A stretch of DNA of 64,000 nt from Lentzea sp. NEAU-D7 (GTDB taxonomy: Bacteria > Actinomycetota > Actinomycetes > Mycobacteriales > Pseudonocardiaceae): positions 134,796 through 198,795 of the forward strand of contig NZ_JAPJDL010000003.1 in assembly GCF_026242055.1 (NCBI RefSeq), in the 5' to 3' direction. Numbering within the stretch: the first letter of the stretch is position 1; each line of letters opens with the position of its first letter. The position numbers and the translations under genes were made by a program. Below, in pieces: positions 26,728 to 34,309 of the stretch. A model generated the notes under the pieces. It was not told where the DNA came from. It worked only from the letters and a program-made list of their open reading frames with translations, and made no database searches.

Positions 26728-27395
26728 TCCGGGTGCTGGTCGTCGACGACGACTTCATGGTGGCCAAGGTGCACAGCGGTTACGTCGCGCGCACCGACGG
26801 GTTCGAGATCGCCGGGGTCGCGCACACCGGCGGAGACGCGCTGCGGCTGGTGCGGGAGCTGAAGCCCGACCTCGTGCTGCTCGACATCTACCTGCCGGAC
26901 ATGAGCGGACTCGAAGTGCTGAAGTCGTTGCGCGCCAACGAGGACGTGGACGTCATCGTGATCACGGCGGCGACGGACGTCGAGACCGTGCGCAGTGCGA
27001 TGCGCGGCGGCGTGCTGCACTACCTGATCAAGCCGTTCGACTACGCGGCCCTGCGCGACCAGCTCGCGCACTTCGCGTCGTTGCGGGAGAAGCTGCACCG
27101 GCTGGACTCGGCCGGGCAGGCGGACGTGGACCAGGTGTTCGGTGCGCGGCCGACCTCGAAACCGTTGCTGCCCAAGGGACTGACGCCGGAGACCGCGCGG
27201 CTCGTGGAGAACGCGCTGCGCGCACGTCCGGAAGGGCTGTCGGCGTCGGAGTGCGCTTCGTCCACCGGCGTCGCGAGGGTCAGCGCGCGCCGGTACCTGG
27301 AGCACTTCGTGTCGACGGGTCGGGCCGAGGTCCGGCTGCGCTACGGCGGAACCGGCCGTCCGGAACGGATCTACGCCCTAGTCCCAGGAGCCTGA
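26724..27395 (+). CDS. CitB/DcuR-type response regulator
   Basis: This 223-residue regulator has an N-terminal receiver domain with the acidic VVDDDFM cluster, the phospho-acceptor Asp in LVLLDIYLPDMSG, TAATDVETVR and the conserved Lys in YLIKPFDYAAL. A linker follows, then a C-terminal helix-turn-helix region (ASECASSTGVARVSARRYLEHF, ending GTGRPERIY) of the CitB/DcuR type. GTG 26724 overlaps the kinase stop. It probably activates the divergent tctCBA operon. Its 3' end overlaps arfB by 18 bp. Confidence 0.93.
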   Translation: MIRVLVVDDDFMVAKVHSGYVARTDGFEIAGVAHTGGDALRLVRELKPDLVLLDIYLPDMSGLEVLKSLRANEDVDVIVITAATDVETVRSAMRGGVLHYLIKPFDYAALRDQLAHFASLREKLHRLDSAGQADVDQVFGARPTSKPLLPKGLTPETARLVENALRARPEGLSASECASSTGVARVSARRYLEHFVSTGRAEVRLRYGGTGRPERIYALVPGA

Positions 27396-27806
27396 ACGAC
27401 CGCGGCCGCGCTTGGTGTCCGCGCGGCGCTTCTTCGAGGCGATGCGGCGTTCCTGCGAACCCTTGGTGGGCTTGGTCGGCCTGCGCACCGGCGGTGGCGG
27501 CGCGGCGGCCGAACGCAGGACCGCCGCGAGGCGTTCACGGGCGGCGGCGCGGTTCTGCAGCTGGGCGCGGTGCTCGGACGCGGCGATCGTGAGCACGCCG
27601 TCGACGAGCCTGCCCGCCAGGCGGTCGAGCATCCTGGCCTTGAGGTGGTCGGGGATCGACGGCGAGGCAGCCAGGTCGAACGAGAGCTCCACACGGCTGT
27701 CCGCCGTGTTCACCCCCTGCCCGCCCGGCCCACCTGACCTGGAAAAACGTTCGCGCAGCTCGGACGCCGGCACCACCAGCGTCCTCGTCACGGTCACGTC
27801 GTTCAT
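27378..27806 (-). CDS. arfB: Alternative ribosome-rescue factor ArfB (YaeJ)
   Basis: This 142-residue peptidyl-tRNA hydrolase releases nascent chains from stalled ribosomes without needing a stop codon. The catalytic GGQ motif is at residues 28-30 in SRSGGPGGQGVNTADSRVEL, and the basic C-terminal tail (KGSQERRIASKKRRADTKRGRGR) is the part that inserts into the empty mRNA channel. The tail is typical of ArfB and excludes a true release factor. It overlaps the response-regulator gene at its 3' end and lies 9 bp before the sigma-factor gene stop, on the same strand. Confidence 0.94.
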   Translation of the reverse strand: MNDVTVTRTLVVPASELRERFSRSGGPGGQGVNTADSRVELSFDLAASPSIPDHLKARMLDRLAGRLVDGVLTIAASEHRAQLQNRAAARERLAAVLRSAAAPPPPVRRPTKPTKGSQERRIASKKRRADTKRGRGRSGSWD

Positions 27807-27815
27807 GCCTCAAGG

Positions 27816-28955
27816 TTAGAAGGTCAGCCCCGGAAGTGTCGCGATCTTTATCAGGGCGTCCCTGCCGAGCACCGGTTCCGGCCGGGCGACCGGCGCGCTG
27901 GTGTCGGGACGGTAGGGGTCGCCGACGAACGCGCCGAACGGGTCGCTTTGGACGAGCACGGTCGTGCCGTCCGGCCGGGTCGCCGAGGCCACCCAGAGCA
28001 CGACACCGTCGCTCTCCCTGCGGTCCAGGTAGGTCAGGACCTTGATGCCGTTCACCTCGTCGATCCGGCAGTCGGTGCTCTGCAGCTGGTCGCAGGACTT
28101 CTCCTGGCCCTCACCGCGGGCGAGGACGATCGTGAGTCCGCCCGAGCCCCTGGCATCGGTCAGCTTCGCCACGGCGTACCGCGTGCCGTCCTTCTCGTAG
28201 AAGGTCAGCGCCCTGACCACACCGACGTCCTCGGCCGTCACGCCTGCCGGGACGACGTTCGCGCCGTTCAGGATCCGGGTCAGTTCGGCGTTGCGGTCGA
28301 GCAACCCACCCGAGTCGGCCTGGGACATCGACGGTGCGGCGGCCTTGTGCGGCGTCGCCAGGTAGCCGACCGCGCCGAACCCTGCCAGCAGCACGAACGA
28401 CAGCGCCGCCGCGATGCCGGTGCGCCGGCGGACGAGCTTGGTCCTGCCCTTGCGGATCACCTCGGAGGTGTAGATCCGCGACACCGGCTCGTTCTCCAGC
28501 AGGTCGCGCAACGCGGCGAGTCCCTTCGCGGCCTGGCTCTTCACCGTGCCCTCCGTCCTGCCGAGGATGCGGGCGGTCTCGGTGACGCTCAGGTCCTCCC
28601 AGTACCGCAGCACGACGACGGCGCGTTGCCCCGGTGGCAACGCGTCGAGCGCCCTGCGCAGGTCGAGGTCGGAGTCCGCGTCCGTGACCGCGCTCTCGGG
28701 CACGGCGTCGACGATGCGTTCGCGCTGGAAGAACCCGCGCCGGGTCTCGTCGATGGCGGTGCGCACCAGCACCTTGCGGGCGTAGGCGTCGACGGTGTCC
28801 TTGCGCACGCGCGACCACGCCACGTACATCTTGATCAGCGCGGTCTGGACGATGTCCTCCGCGCGGTGCCAGTCGCCGCACAGCAGATAAGCCGTGCGGC
28901 GCATGACGAGCGCACGGGCGTCGACGAACTCGCCGAACTCGCGGTCGCGGTCCAA
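27816..28955 (-). CDS. SigE-family ECF sigma factor fused to a membrane/extracytoplasmic domain
   Basis: This 379-residue protein has two parts. Residues 8-155 are a SigE-family ECF sigma factor: region 2 in FVDARALVMRRTAYLLCGDWHRAEDIVQ and region 4 in LPPGQRAVVVLRYWEDLSVTETA followed by LGRTEGTVKSQ. A basic stretch leads to a transmembrane helix at about 179-200 (TGIAAALSFVLLAGFGAVGYL), then an extracytoplasmic domain of about 175 residues that I do not recognise. In many actinomycetes the membrane partner is a separate downstream gene. Here it is fused, so DNA-binding and sensing are in one chain. The TTG start at 28955 is preceded by GAGGAGGGGG. Confidence 0.85.
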   Translation of the reverse strand: MDRDREFGEFVDARALVMRRTAYLLCGDWHRAEDIVQTALIKMYVAWSRVRKDTVDAYARKVLVRTAIDETRRGFFQRERIVDAVPESAVTDADSDLDLRRALDALPPGQRAVVVLRYWEDLSVTETARILGRTEGTVKSQAAKGLAALRDLLENEPVSRIYTSEVIRKGRTKLVRRRTGIAAALSFVLLAGFGAVGYLATPHKAAAPSMSQADSGGLLDRNAELTRILNGANVVPAGVTAEDVGVVRALTFYEKDGTRYAVAKLTDARGSGGLTIVLARGEGQEKSCDQLQSTDCRIDEVNGIKVLTYLDRRESDGVVLWVASATRPDGTTVLVQSDPFGAFVGDPYRPDTSAPVARPEPVLGRDALIKIATLPGLTF

Positions 28956-29146
28956 GTGCCCCCTCCTCGGTCGCCGCTTAGTACGCGACGACCGTGCTGG
29001 AAGGTTGCCTCGACACTCGCGAGCCTGCGGGCTCAGTTGGCCGGCGATCGCGGTTTCCCGCCCATGATGGTCACGGTTTCTCGACCACAGGGGGCTGTTG
29101 TGATCCACCACACGAGCAACGACCTGGAAGGCGGCGTGAGGTTCGG

Positions 29147-29698
29147 ATGAAACTCCTCGTGCTGACCCTCAGCGCCGTGGCCGTTGCGTCCGCGGGCTGC
29201 TCGTCCGGTGAAGTCGAGCCCGGCTGTCCGGCTGTCTCCGATCCGGTGGTCAGCGAGCGGATCGTCACGGTGGTGCGGGATGTCGCCGAACACCGGGCCC
29301 GCGCGATCGTCAACGCGGCGGAAGGATCAGCGCCACTCGTGTTGAGCGACGCCGCTGTCCAGGTCTCGCCTGACGCGGCGAAGACCGCCGAACGCGCCTA
29401 CGACGTGCTGTCCTGGTCCAATGCGGAAGCCGGCTACGTGCGTTACGAGATCAACGGCGTCAAAGTGAACTCGGTGTCCGCCTGTGAGAACACCATGGTC
29501 GCTGAGGTCACCGGAGCGACGCATTTCTACTTGCGATCTGGAAGCAGCACGGGGTCGGCGTTCGGCCCGATGGAGTTCGAGTTCGACACCGCAGGCGGAC
29601 AGTGGACGTTGAAGGGACATCGACTGGTCGGCGTGGTGAAGCAACATCCGATGATCGAGCCCGCGGACTGGAAGTACGAGGAGTTCGACAACCGGTGA
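29147..29698 (+). CDS. Secreted lipoprotein of unknown function
   Basis: This 183-residue protein has a signal peptide MKLLVLTLSAVAVASAG ending at Cys18 (SAGC lipobox). The mature domain contains a further Cys at position 27 and one in VSACENTMV, which may pair. The pattern of strands (ARAIVNAAEG, YVRYEINGVKVNSV, GPMEFEFDTAGGQWTLKGHRLVG) suggests a small beta-rich NTF2-like or similar fold, but no family is recognised. It is divergent from the sigma-factor gene across about 190 bp and could belong to its regulon. It is terminated by the hairpin at 29726-29755. Confidence 0.75.
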   Translation: MKLLVLTLSAVAVASAGCSSGEVEPGCPAVSDPVVSERIVTVVRDVAEHRARAIVNAAEGSAPLVLSDAAVQVSPDAAKTAERAYDVLSWSNAEAGYVRYEINGVKVNSVSACENTMVAEVTGATHFYLRSGSSTGSAFGPMEFEFDTAGGQWTLKGHRLVGVVKQHPMIEPADWKYEEFDNR

Positions 29699-29725
29699 GA
29701 GCGGTCTCGCCCCGCAGCGAGCGGT

Positions 29726-29755
29726 GACGGTGCCAGCGGGATCGCCGGCACCGTC
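29726..29755. terminator. Bidirectional terminator between lipoprotein and purM
   Basis: A 9-bp perfect stem GACGGTGCC/GGCACCGTC (29726-29734 with 29747-29755) with a 12-base loop lies between two convergent genes. Confidence 0.65.
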
Positions 29756-29769
29756 CGCTGGGCCGACGG

Positions 29770-30831
29770 TCAGAAACGCGGGTGGTCGCCGACGAGCGCG
29801 GCGCCGCCCTGCTCGGACTTGGTGATCTCGCCGAGCACCCACGCCGGCACGTGGCGGGCCGTGAGCACGGCCAGCGCGCGGTCGACGTCCTCGGGCGCGA
29901 CGACGGCGACCATGCCGACGCCCATGTTGAACGCCTTCTCCATCTCCTCGCGCTCCACGCGGCCGCGCTGGGCGATGAGCTGGAACACCGGCGCGGGCGT
30001 CCAGGTGCCGCGGTCGAGCGTCGCGTGCAGGCCCTCCGGCAGCACGCGGGCCAGGTTCGCGGCCAGGCCACCACCGGTGACGTGGGAGAACCCGCGGACC
30101 TCGGTCTCGGCGATCAGCGCCAGGCAGTCCTTGGCGTAGATCTTGGTCGGCTCCAGCATCTCCTCGCCGAGGGTCCGGCCGAACTCCTCGACGTGGCCCT
30201 CCAGCGGCATCCGCGCGATCTCCAGCAGCACGTGCCGGGCGAGCGAGTAGCCGTTGGAGTGCAGGCCGGACGAGCCCATCGCGATCACGACGTCACCGTC
30301 GCGGACGCGGTCGGGGCCGAGCAGCTTGGACTGCTCGACCACGCCGACGCCGGTGCCGGAGATGTCGTAGTCGTCGTCGCCCATCAGGCCGGGGTGCTCC
30401 GCGGTCTCGCCGCCGAGCAGCGCGCAGCCGGCCTGGACGCAGCCCTCGGCGATGCCCTTGACCAGCGAGGCGATCCGGTCCGGGACGACCTTGCCGACGG
30501 CGATGTAGTCCTGCACGAACAACGGCTCGGCGCCGCACACGACCAGGTCGTCCACGATCATGGCGACCAGGTCGATGCCGACGGTGTCGTGCTTGTCGAG
30601 CGCCTGCGCGATCGCGATCTTGGTGCCGACGCCGTCCGTGGAAGAGGCGAGAACCGGCTCCTTCCAGCGGTCGAGCTTGAGCTGGAAGAGACCCGCGAAA
30701 CCACCGATGCCACCGAGCACCTCGGGCCGGTGCGCCTTGGCCGCCCACGGCTTGAGCTTCTCCACCGCCTCGTCACCTGCGGCGATACTGACTCCGGCGG
30801 CGGCGTAGGTGGCCTTGGCGCTGTCGGTCAC
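29770..30831 (-). CDS. purM: Phosphoribosylformylglycinamidine cyclo-ligase (PurM)
   Basis: This 353-residue ATP-dependent enzyme forms 5-aminoimidazole ribonucleotide in purine synthesis. Motifs are YAAAGVSIAAGDEAVEKLKPW at the N-terminus, LASSTDGVGTKIAIA, IDLVAMIVDDLVVCGAEPLFVQDYIA, LLGGETAEHPGLM and GFSHVTGGGLAANLARVLP, all diagnostic of the PurM/AIRS family. GTG 30831 has GGAAGAAG just upstream and leaves 46 bp to purF. An ATG at 30909 would extend the protein by 26 residues and overlap purF. Confidence 0.96.
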   Translation of the reverse strand: MTDSAKATYAAAGVSIAAGDEAVEKLKPWAAKAHRPEVLGGIGGFAGLFQLKLDRWKEPVLASSTDGVGTKIAIAQALDKHDTVGIDLVAMIVDDLVVCGAEPLFVQDYIAVGKVVPDRIASLVKGIAEGCVQAGCALLGGETAEHPGLMGDDDYDISGTGVGVVEQSKLLGPDRVRDGDVVIAMGSSGLHSNGYSLARHVLLEIARMPLEGHVEEFGRTLGEEMLEPTKIYAKDCLALIAETEVRGFSHVTGGGLAANLARVLPEGLHATLDRGTWTPAPVFQLIAQRGRVEREEMEKAFNMGVGMVAVVAPEDVDRALAVLTARHVPAWVLGEITKSEQGGAALVGDHPRF

Positions 30832-30877
30832 GTCAACTTCTTCCACTTGGATATCGGGTCGCAGGACGTACCCGGAA

Positions 30878-32383
30878 CTAAGGACGTCGGAGTGCGTCTT
30901 CGGCACCATAGCCGCTCGCCAGAACGGGAGCGGCCGAGCCCGACACGCCCTTGAGACCCTCGAGCAGGTGCTTGCCGATGAGCGCGTCCTGCGGCAGTTC
31001 GATCGGGTACTCGCCGTCGAAGCAGGCCGAGCACAGCCGCGACTTGGGCTGCTCCGTGGCCGCGACGAGCTGCTCCAGCGACACGTACCCGAGCGAGTCG
31101 GCGCCGACCGAACGCCGGATGCCGTCGTCGTCCAGGCCGTTCGCGATGAGCTCCGCCCGCGAGGCGAAGTCGATGCCGTAGAAGCACGGCCACTTGACGG
31201 GCGGCGACGCGATCCGCACGTGCACCTCGAGCGCACCGGCCTCGCGCAGCATGCGGACGAGCGCGCGCTGGGTGTTGCCGCGCACGATCGAGTCGTCCAC
31301 GACGACCAGGCGCTTGCCGCGGATGACGTCGCGCAGCGGGTTCAGCTTCAGCCGGATGCCGAGCTGGCGGATGGTCTGCGACGGCTGGATGAACGTCCGG
31401 CCGACGTAGGCGTTCTTGACCAGGCCCGACCCGTACGGGATGCCGCTGGCCTGCGCGTAGCCGATGGCGGCCGGCGTGCCGGACTCCGGCACCGGGATCA
31501 CCAGGTCGGCCTCGACCGGGTGCTCCTTGGCGAGGCGGCGGCCGATCTCGACGCGCGTCGCGTGGACGCCGCGCCCGGAGATCGTCGTGTCCGGCCGCGC
31601 CAGGTAGACGTACTCGAAGATGCAGCCCTTGGGCTCGGGGGTCGCGAAGCGGGTGGACCGCAGCCCGTCGCCGTCGATCGCGATCAGCTCACCGGGCTCG
31701 ACCTCGCGCACGAAGCTCGCGCCGACGATGTCGAGCGCCGCGGTCTCGCTCGCCACGACCCAGCCGCGTTCCAGCCGGCCCAGGACCAGCGGCCGGACAC
31801 CGTGCGGGTCGCGCGCGGCGTAGAGGGTGGACTCGTCGGAGAACGTGAGGCAGTACGCGCCCTTGACCGTCGGCAGCAGCTCCAGAGCGGCCTGCTCGAT
31901 GCCCTTGTCGGCCGCCGCGTGGGCGAGCAGGCCGCAGAGGATGTCCGAGTCGGTGGTGGCGCCGTTGCGCTCGACGATGCCGAGGCCCTTGGCCTTCTCC
32001 AGCAGCTCGGCGGTGTTCACCAGGTTGCCGTTGTGGCCGAGGCTCAGCCCGGAACCGGCGGCGGTGGTGCGGAAGGTGGGCTGCGCGTTCTCCCAGGTCG
32101 TGGACCCGGTGGTGGAGTAGCGGCAGTGGCCGACGGCCACGTGGCCCTTGAGGCTCTGCAGGACCTGCTCGTCGAACACCTGGCTCACGAGTCCGAGGTC
32201 CTTGAAGACGACGACCTGCGACCCGTCCCCGACCGAGATGCCCGCGGCCTCCTGGCCGCGGTGCTGCAGGGCGTAGAGCCCGTAGTAGGTCATCTTGGAG
32301 ACGTCTTCACCCGGAGCCCAGACGCCGAAGACGCCACACTCCTCACGGGGTTCCTGTTCGGACTGGGAATGGTCGTCGACCAC
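30878..32383 (-). CDS. purF: Amidophosphoribosyltransferase (PurF)
   Basis: This 501-residue enzyme catalyses the committed step of purine synthesis, making phosphoribosylamine from PRPP and glutamine. After a short propeptide the catalytic Cys follows in REECGVFGVWA. The glutaminase domain has LQHRGQEAAGI and GHCRYSTTGS. The C-terminal phosphoribosyltransferase domain has VVDDSIVRGNTQ (PRPP loop). Cysteines in the C-terminal part (WPCFYGIDF, RLCSACFDGEY) fit the iron-sulfur-containing form. It is followed by purM, as in most actinomycetes. Confidence 0.97.
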   Translation of the reverse strand: MVDDHSQSEQEPREECGVFGVWAPGEDVSKMTYYGLYALQHRGQEAAGISVGDGSQVVVFKDLGLVSQVFDEQVLQSLKGHVAVGHCRYSTTGSTTWENAQPTFRTTAAGSGLSLGHNGNLVNTAELLEKAKGLGIVERNGATTDSDILCGLLAHAAADKGIEQAALELLPTVKGAYCLTFSDESTLYAARDPHGVRPLVLGRLERGWVVASETAALDIVGASFVREVEPGELIAIDGDGLRSTRFATPEPKGCIFEYVYLARPDTTISGRGVHATRVEIGRRLAKEHPVEADLVIPVPESGTPAAIGYAQASGIPYGSGLVKNAYVGRTFIQPSQTIRQLGIRLKLNPLRDVIRGKRLVVVDDSIVRGNTQRALVRMLREAGALEVHVRIASPPVKWPCFYGIDFASRAELIANGLDDDGIRRSVGADSLGYVSLEQLVAATEQPKSRLCSACFDGEYPIELPQDALIGKHLLEGLKGVSGSAAPVLASGYGAEDALRRP

Positions 32384-32480
32384 CGAATTGGCTCCCTCAC
32401 GATGGGGCTGGCTTCAACCCGAGTGTAAGTGGAGCAGGGGGCCAACTACCCCCTCCGGACCCCTGGTGAGGTGATGAAAC

Positions 32481-32843
32481 TCATGCCATCCGGCACTTCG
32501 AGAGCTGCAGCGGGTTCCCGTTGAGGTAGTCGAAGCCCTCGGACTGTTCCTGCCCCTGGCAGATGATCTCGTCGCCCACGGCCACCTCGTCGCGCACCTT
32601 CGACTCGTCGGTGAAGTCGTCCGGCTCCACGAAGGCACCTTCGAACGACCTCGGCCGGGGTGCGCCGGCGGGCAGGTCGCCCACGACGTCGAGGTAGACG
32701 CGGGTGGCGCAGATGACGTCGCTGTAGCCGTCGTAGCAGGTGTTGATGCTGGTGACCTCGAAGCGGATCTCGCCTTCCCAGCGGCCGAGCCCGCAGCCGG
32801 TCAGCACCAGACAGGCCGCGAGCGCCGAGATGATCTTGCGCAT
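32481..32843 (-). CDS. Small lipoprotein (paralogue of the preceding gene)
   Basis: This 120-residue lipoprotein has a signal MRKIISALAACLVLTGC and Cys17 as the lipid anchor. The mature sequence begins GLGRWEGEIRFEVTSINTCYDG, which matches the FEGDVRFKVT of the upstream gene, so the two are diverged duplicates. Both have a V(A/G)VGDE(I/V)(I/V)C segment and a C-terminal Cys (KCRMA), suggesting a disulfide-bonded beta domain. The ATG overlaps the previous stop by 1 bp (TGATG). Function is unknown. Confidence 0.75.
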   Translation of the reverse strand: MRKIISALAACLVLTGCGLGRWEGEIRFEVTSINTCYDGYSDVICATRVYLDVVGDLPAGAPRPRSFEGAFVEPDDFTDESKVRDEVAVGDEIICQGQEQSEGFDYLNGNPLQLSKCRMA

Positions 32844-33145
32844 CAAGCCTTTTTGCAGTTCGTGGTCTGGGAGCGGGTCGAGATGTGCTTCTCGTTGACC
32901 CGTTCCTGGACGACGTGGCACACCACCTCGTCGCCGACCGCGACGGGTTCCGCGAACTCCCTGGCGAGAACGCGGCCCGAGTACCAGTCACTGACCATGT
33001 CCACCGGCTGCTGCTGTGCCAGAACGAGCTCGTAGCCCTCGGAGTCCGCCTTGGTGACCTTGAACCTGACGTCGCCCTCGAAACGCTTGTCACCACAGGC
33101 GGTCAGCGCGAGGCAGCTCAGCAAGACGGCGGCGAGCTTGCGCAT
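32843..33145 (-). CDS. Small lipoprotein (paralogue of the following gene)
   Basis: This 100-residue lipoprotein has a signal MRKLAAVLLSCLALTAC with lipobox LTAC. The mature part (GDKRFEGDVRFKVT, then PVAVGDEVVCHVV and a C-terminal NCKKA) parallels the adjacent 120-residue protein. Overlaps of 1 bp on each side (TGATG) couple it to the MDMPI-fold gene upstream and the paralogue downstream. Probably both are surface proteins made together. No family is recognised. Confidence 0.75.
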   Translation of the reverse strand: MRKLAAVLLSCLALTACGDKRFEGDVRFKVTKADSEGYELVLAQQQPVDMVSDWYSGRVLAREFAEPVAVGDEVVCHVVQERVNEKHISTRSQTTNCKKA

Positions 33146-33900
33146 CAGTGCCCCCGTCCGACCTGCAGGACGTCCAGCACGCGCTGATCGCCGGTCATCT
33201 CCTTGAAGTTCATCCTGTTCCAGAGCCAGAAGTAGACGACCTCGGCCTCACCGGTCACCTGCGCGTCGCCCTCTTCACCGGGGGCCGCGGCACGGAGTTC
33301 GGGCACCTCGCCCGCTGTCAGGGAGATCAGCCACGACTCCGGCACGTCGGTGGGACGCACCGACGCGGTGCCGGTCACGGTGCTCGGCACGTCGCCGTCG
33401 AGGTTGGCCGCGACGATCGTGCTCAGCACCTCGTCGATGCCGTCGGCGCAGAGGTCGGCGTCCGTCGCCACGACCTGGCGGACGACCGTCTGCGCGTCGA
33501 ACCGGCGCAGCACCGTCTCGTGCGCGATCCGGCGGTGCCACACCCAGGCCAGATCGGGCGCGGCCGGTGAGAACGTCCACACCGGGCGGTTTCCCGGCAC
33601 GGCCGTGAGGATCTCCGCGGCCGCGGTCAGCTGCAGGTCGAGGTACTGCAGCGGCGCCAGCCCGGCAGGCGGGGGCGACGGCCGCATCGCGGTGCGGCTG
33701 CCGGTGCGCAGGTACGCGGTGGAGGTCTCCAGGAAGCGCGCGAGGTGGATCACGAGGTCCTGCACGGTCCAGCCAGGACGTGTCGGCACCTCGGCGGCCG
33801 GGTCCGCGTCCGCCACCGCCTTGCGGAACAACTCCGCCTGTTCGATGAACACAGCGGTCCACCGCTGGGCCGTCCACCCTGTCTGCACCATGAACGACAT
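33145..33900 (-). CDS. Maleylpyruvate isomerase-fold (MDMPI) protein
   Basis: This 251-residue protein has the N-terminal mycothiol-dependent maleylpyruvate isomerase domain (about 1-140): RPGWTVQDLVIHLARFLE carries the conserved His, and WVWHRRIAHETVLRRFDAQ the second. These are the metal-ligand positions of the DinB-like fold. The C-terminal domain (about 160-250) has the beta strands DVPSTVTGTASVRPT and VTGEAEVVYFWLWNR. Mycothiol is the main low-molecular-weight thiol of actinomycetes, so a thiol-transfer role is plausible, but the substrate is unknown. It is the first gene of a coupled three-gene operon with two lipoproteins. Confidence 0.85.
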   Translation of the reverse strand: MSFMVQTGWTAQRWTAVFIEQAELFRKAVADADPAAEVPTRPGWTVQDLVIHLARFLETSTAYLRTGSRTAMRPSPPPAGLAPLQYLDLQLTAAAEILTAVPGNRPVWTFSPAAPDLAWVWHRRIAHETVLRRFDAQTVVRQVVATDADLCADGIDEVLSTIVAANLDGDVPSTVTGTASVRPTDVPESWLISLTAGEVPELRAAAPGEEGDAQVTGEAEVVYFWLWNRMNFKEMTGDQRVLDVLQVGRGH

Positions 33901-33985
33901 CGTGCCCGAAACGCTCCACTGACGAGAGTGGAACCGGCCATCATGTATCTGCGTCGCAGTGATCGGTGACCAACAGGGGGTGGCG

Positions 33986-34309
33986 ATGTTCGGCGTTGAG
34001 CCAGAGCTGCTGCGCACCGCGTCCAAGGAGTTCGGCAACGGCTCCGACGCGGTGCGCGAGGCAGCGGAGATGATCTCGATGCTCCAGCTCGACGCGAGTG
34101 CGTTCGGGGAGGTCGACGCCGCCGCGGAGTTCGCGGACGCGCTGTCGAAGTTCGTCGGCACGCACTCCCAGGACCTGCAGCGCGGTTCCTCCTGGTTCAC
34201 CGACGCGGCAGAGGGTCTCGTGTCGAACGCCGAGGCCTACCAGCGCATCGACGAGGACCACGCGGCAGCGCTGAAGAAGCTCTTCTCGGGACTGGGGGGC
34301 GGTCAGTGA
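33986..34309 (+). CDS. EspC-like ESX (type VII) secretion substrate
   Basis: This 107-residue all-helical protein matches the EspC/DUF2580 family: MFGVEPELLRTASKEFGNGS, a long second helix, and near the C-terminus AYQRIDEDHAAALKKLF. It contains a YxxxD type VII export signal (YQRID). GTG/ATG choices exist; ATG 33986 follows a good GGGGGTGGCG sequence. It overlaps the hydrolase gene downstream by 4 bp, so the two probably form a substrate pair that folds and exports together. It is divergent from the MDMPI operon. Confidence 0.85.
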   Translation: MFGVEPELLRTASKEFGNGSDAVREAAEMISMLQLDASAFGEVDAAAEFADALSKFVGTHSQDLQRGSSWFTDAAEGLVSNAEAYQRIDEDHAAALKKLFSGLGGGQ

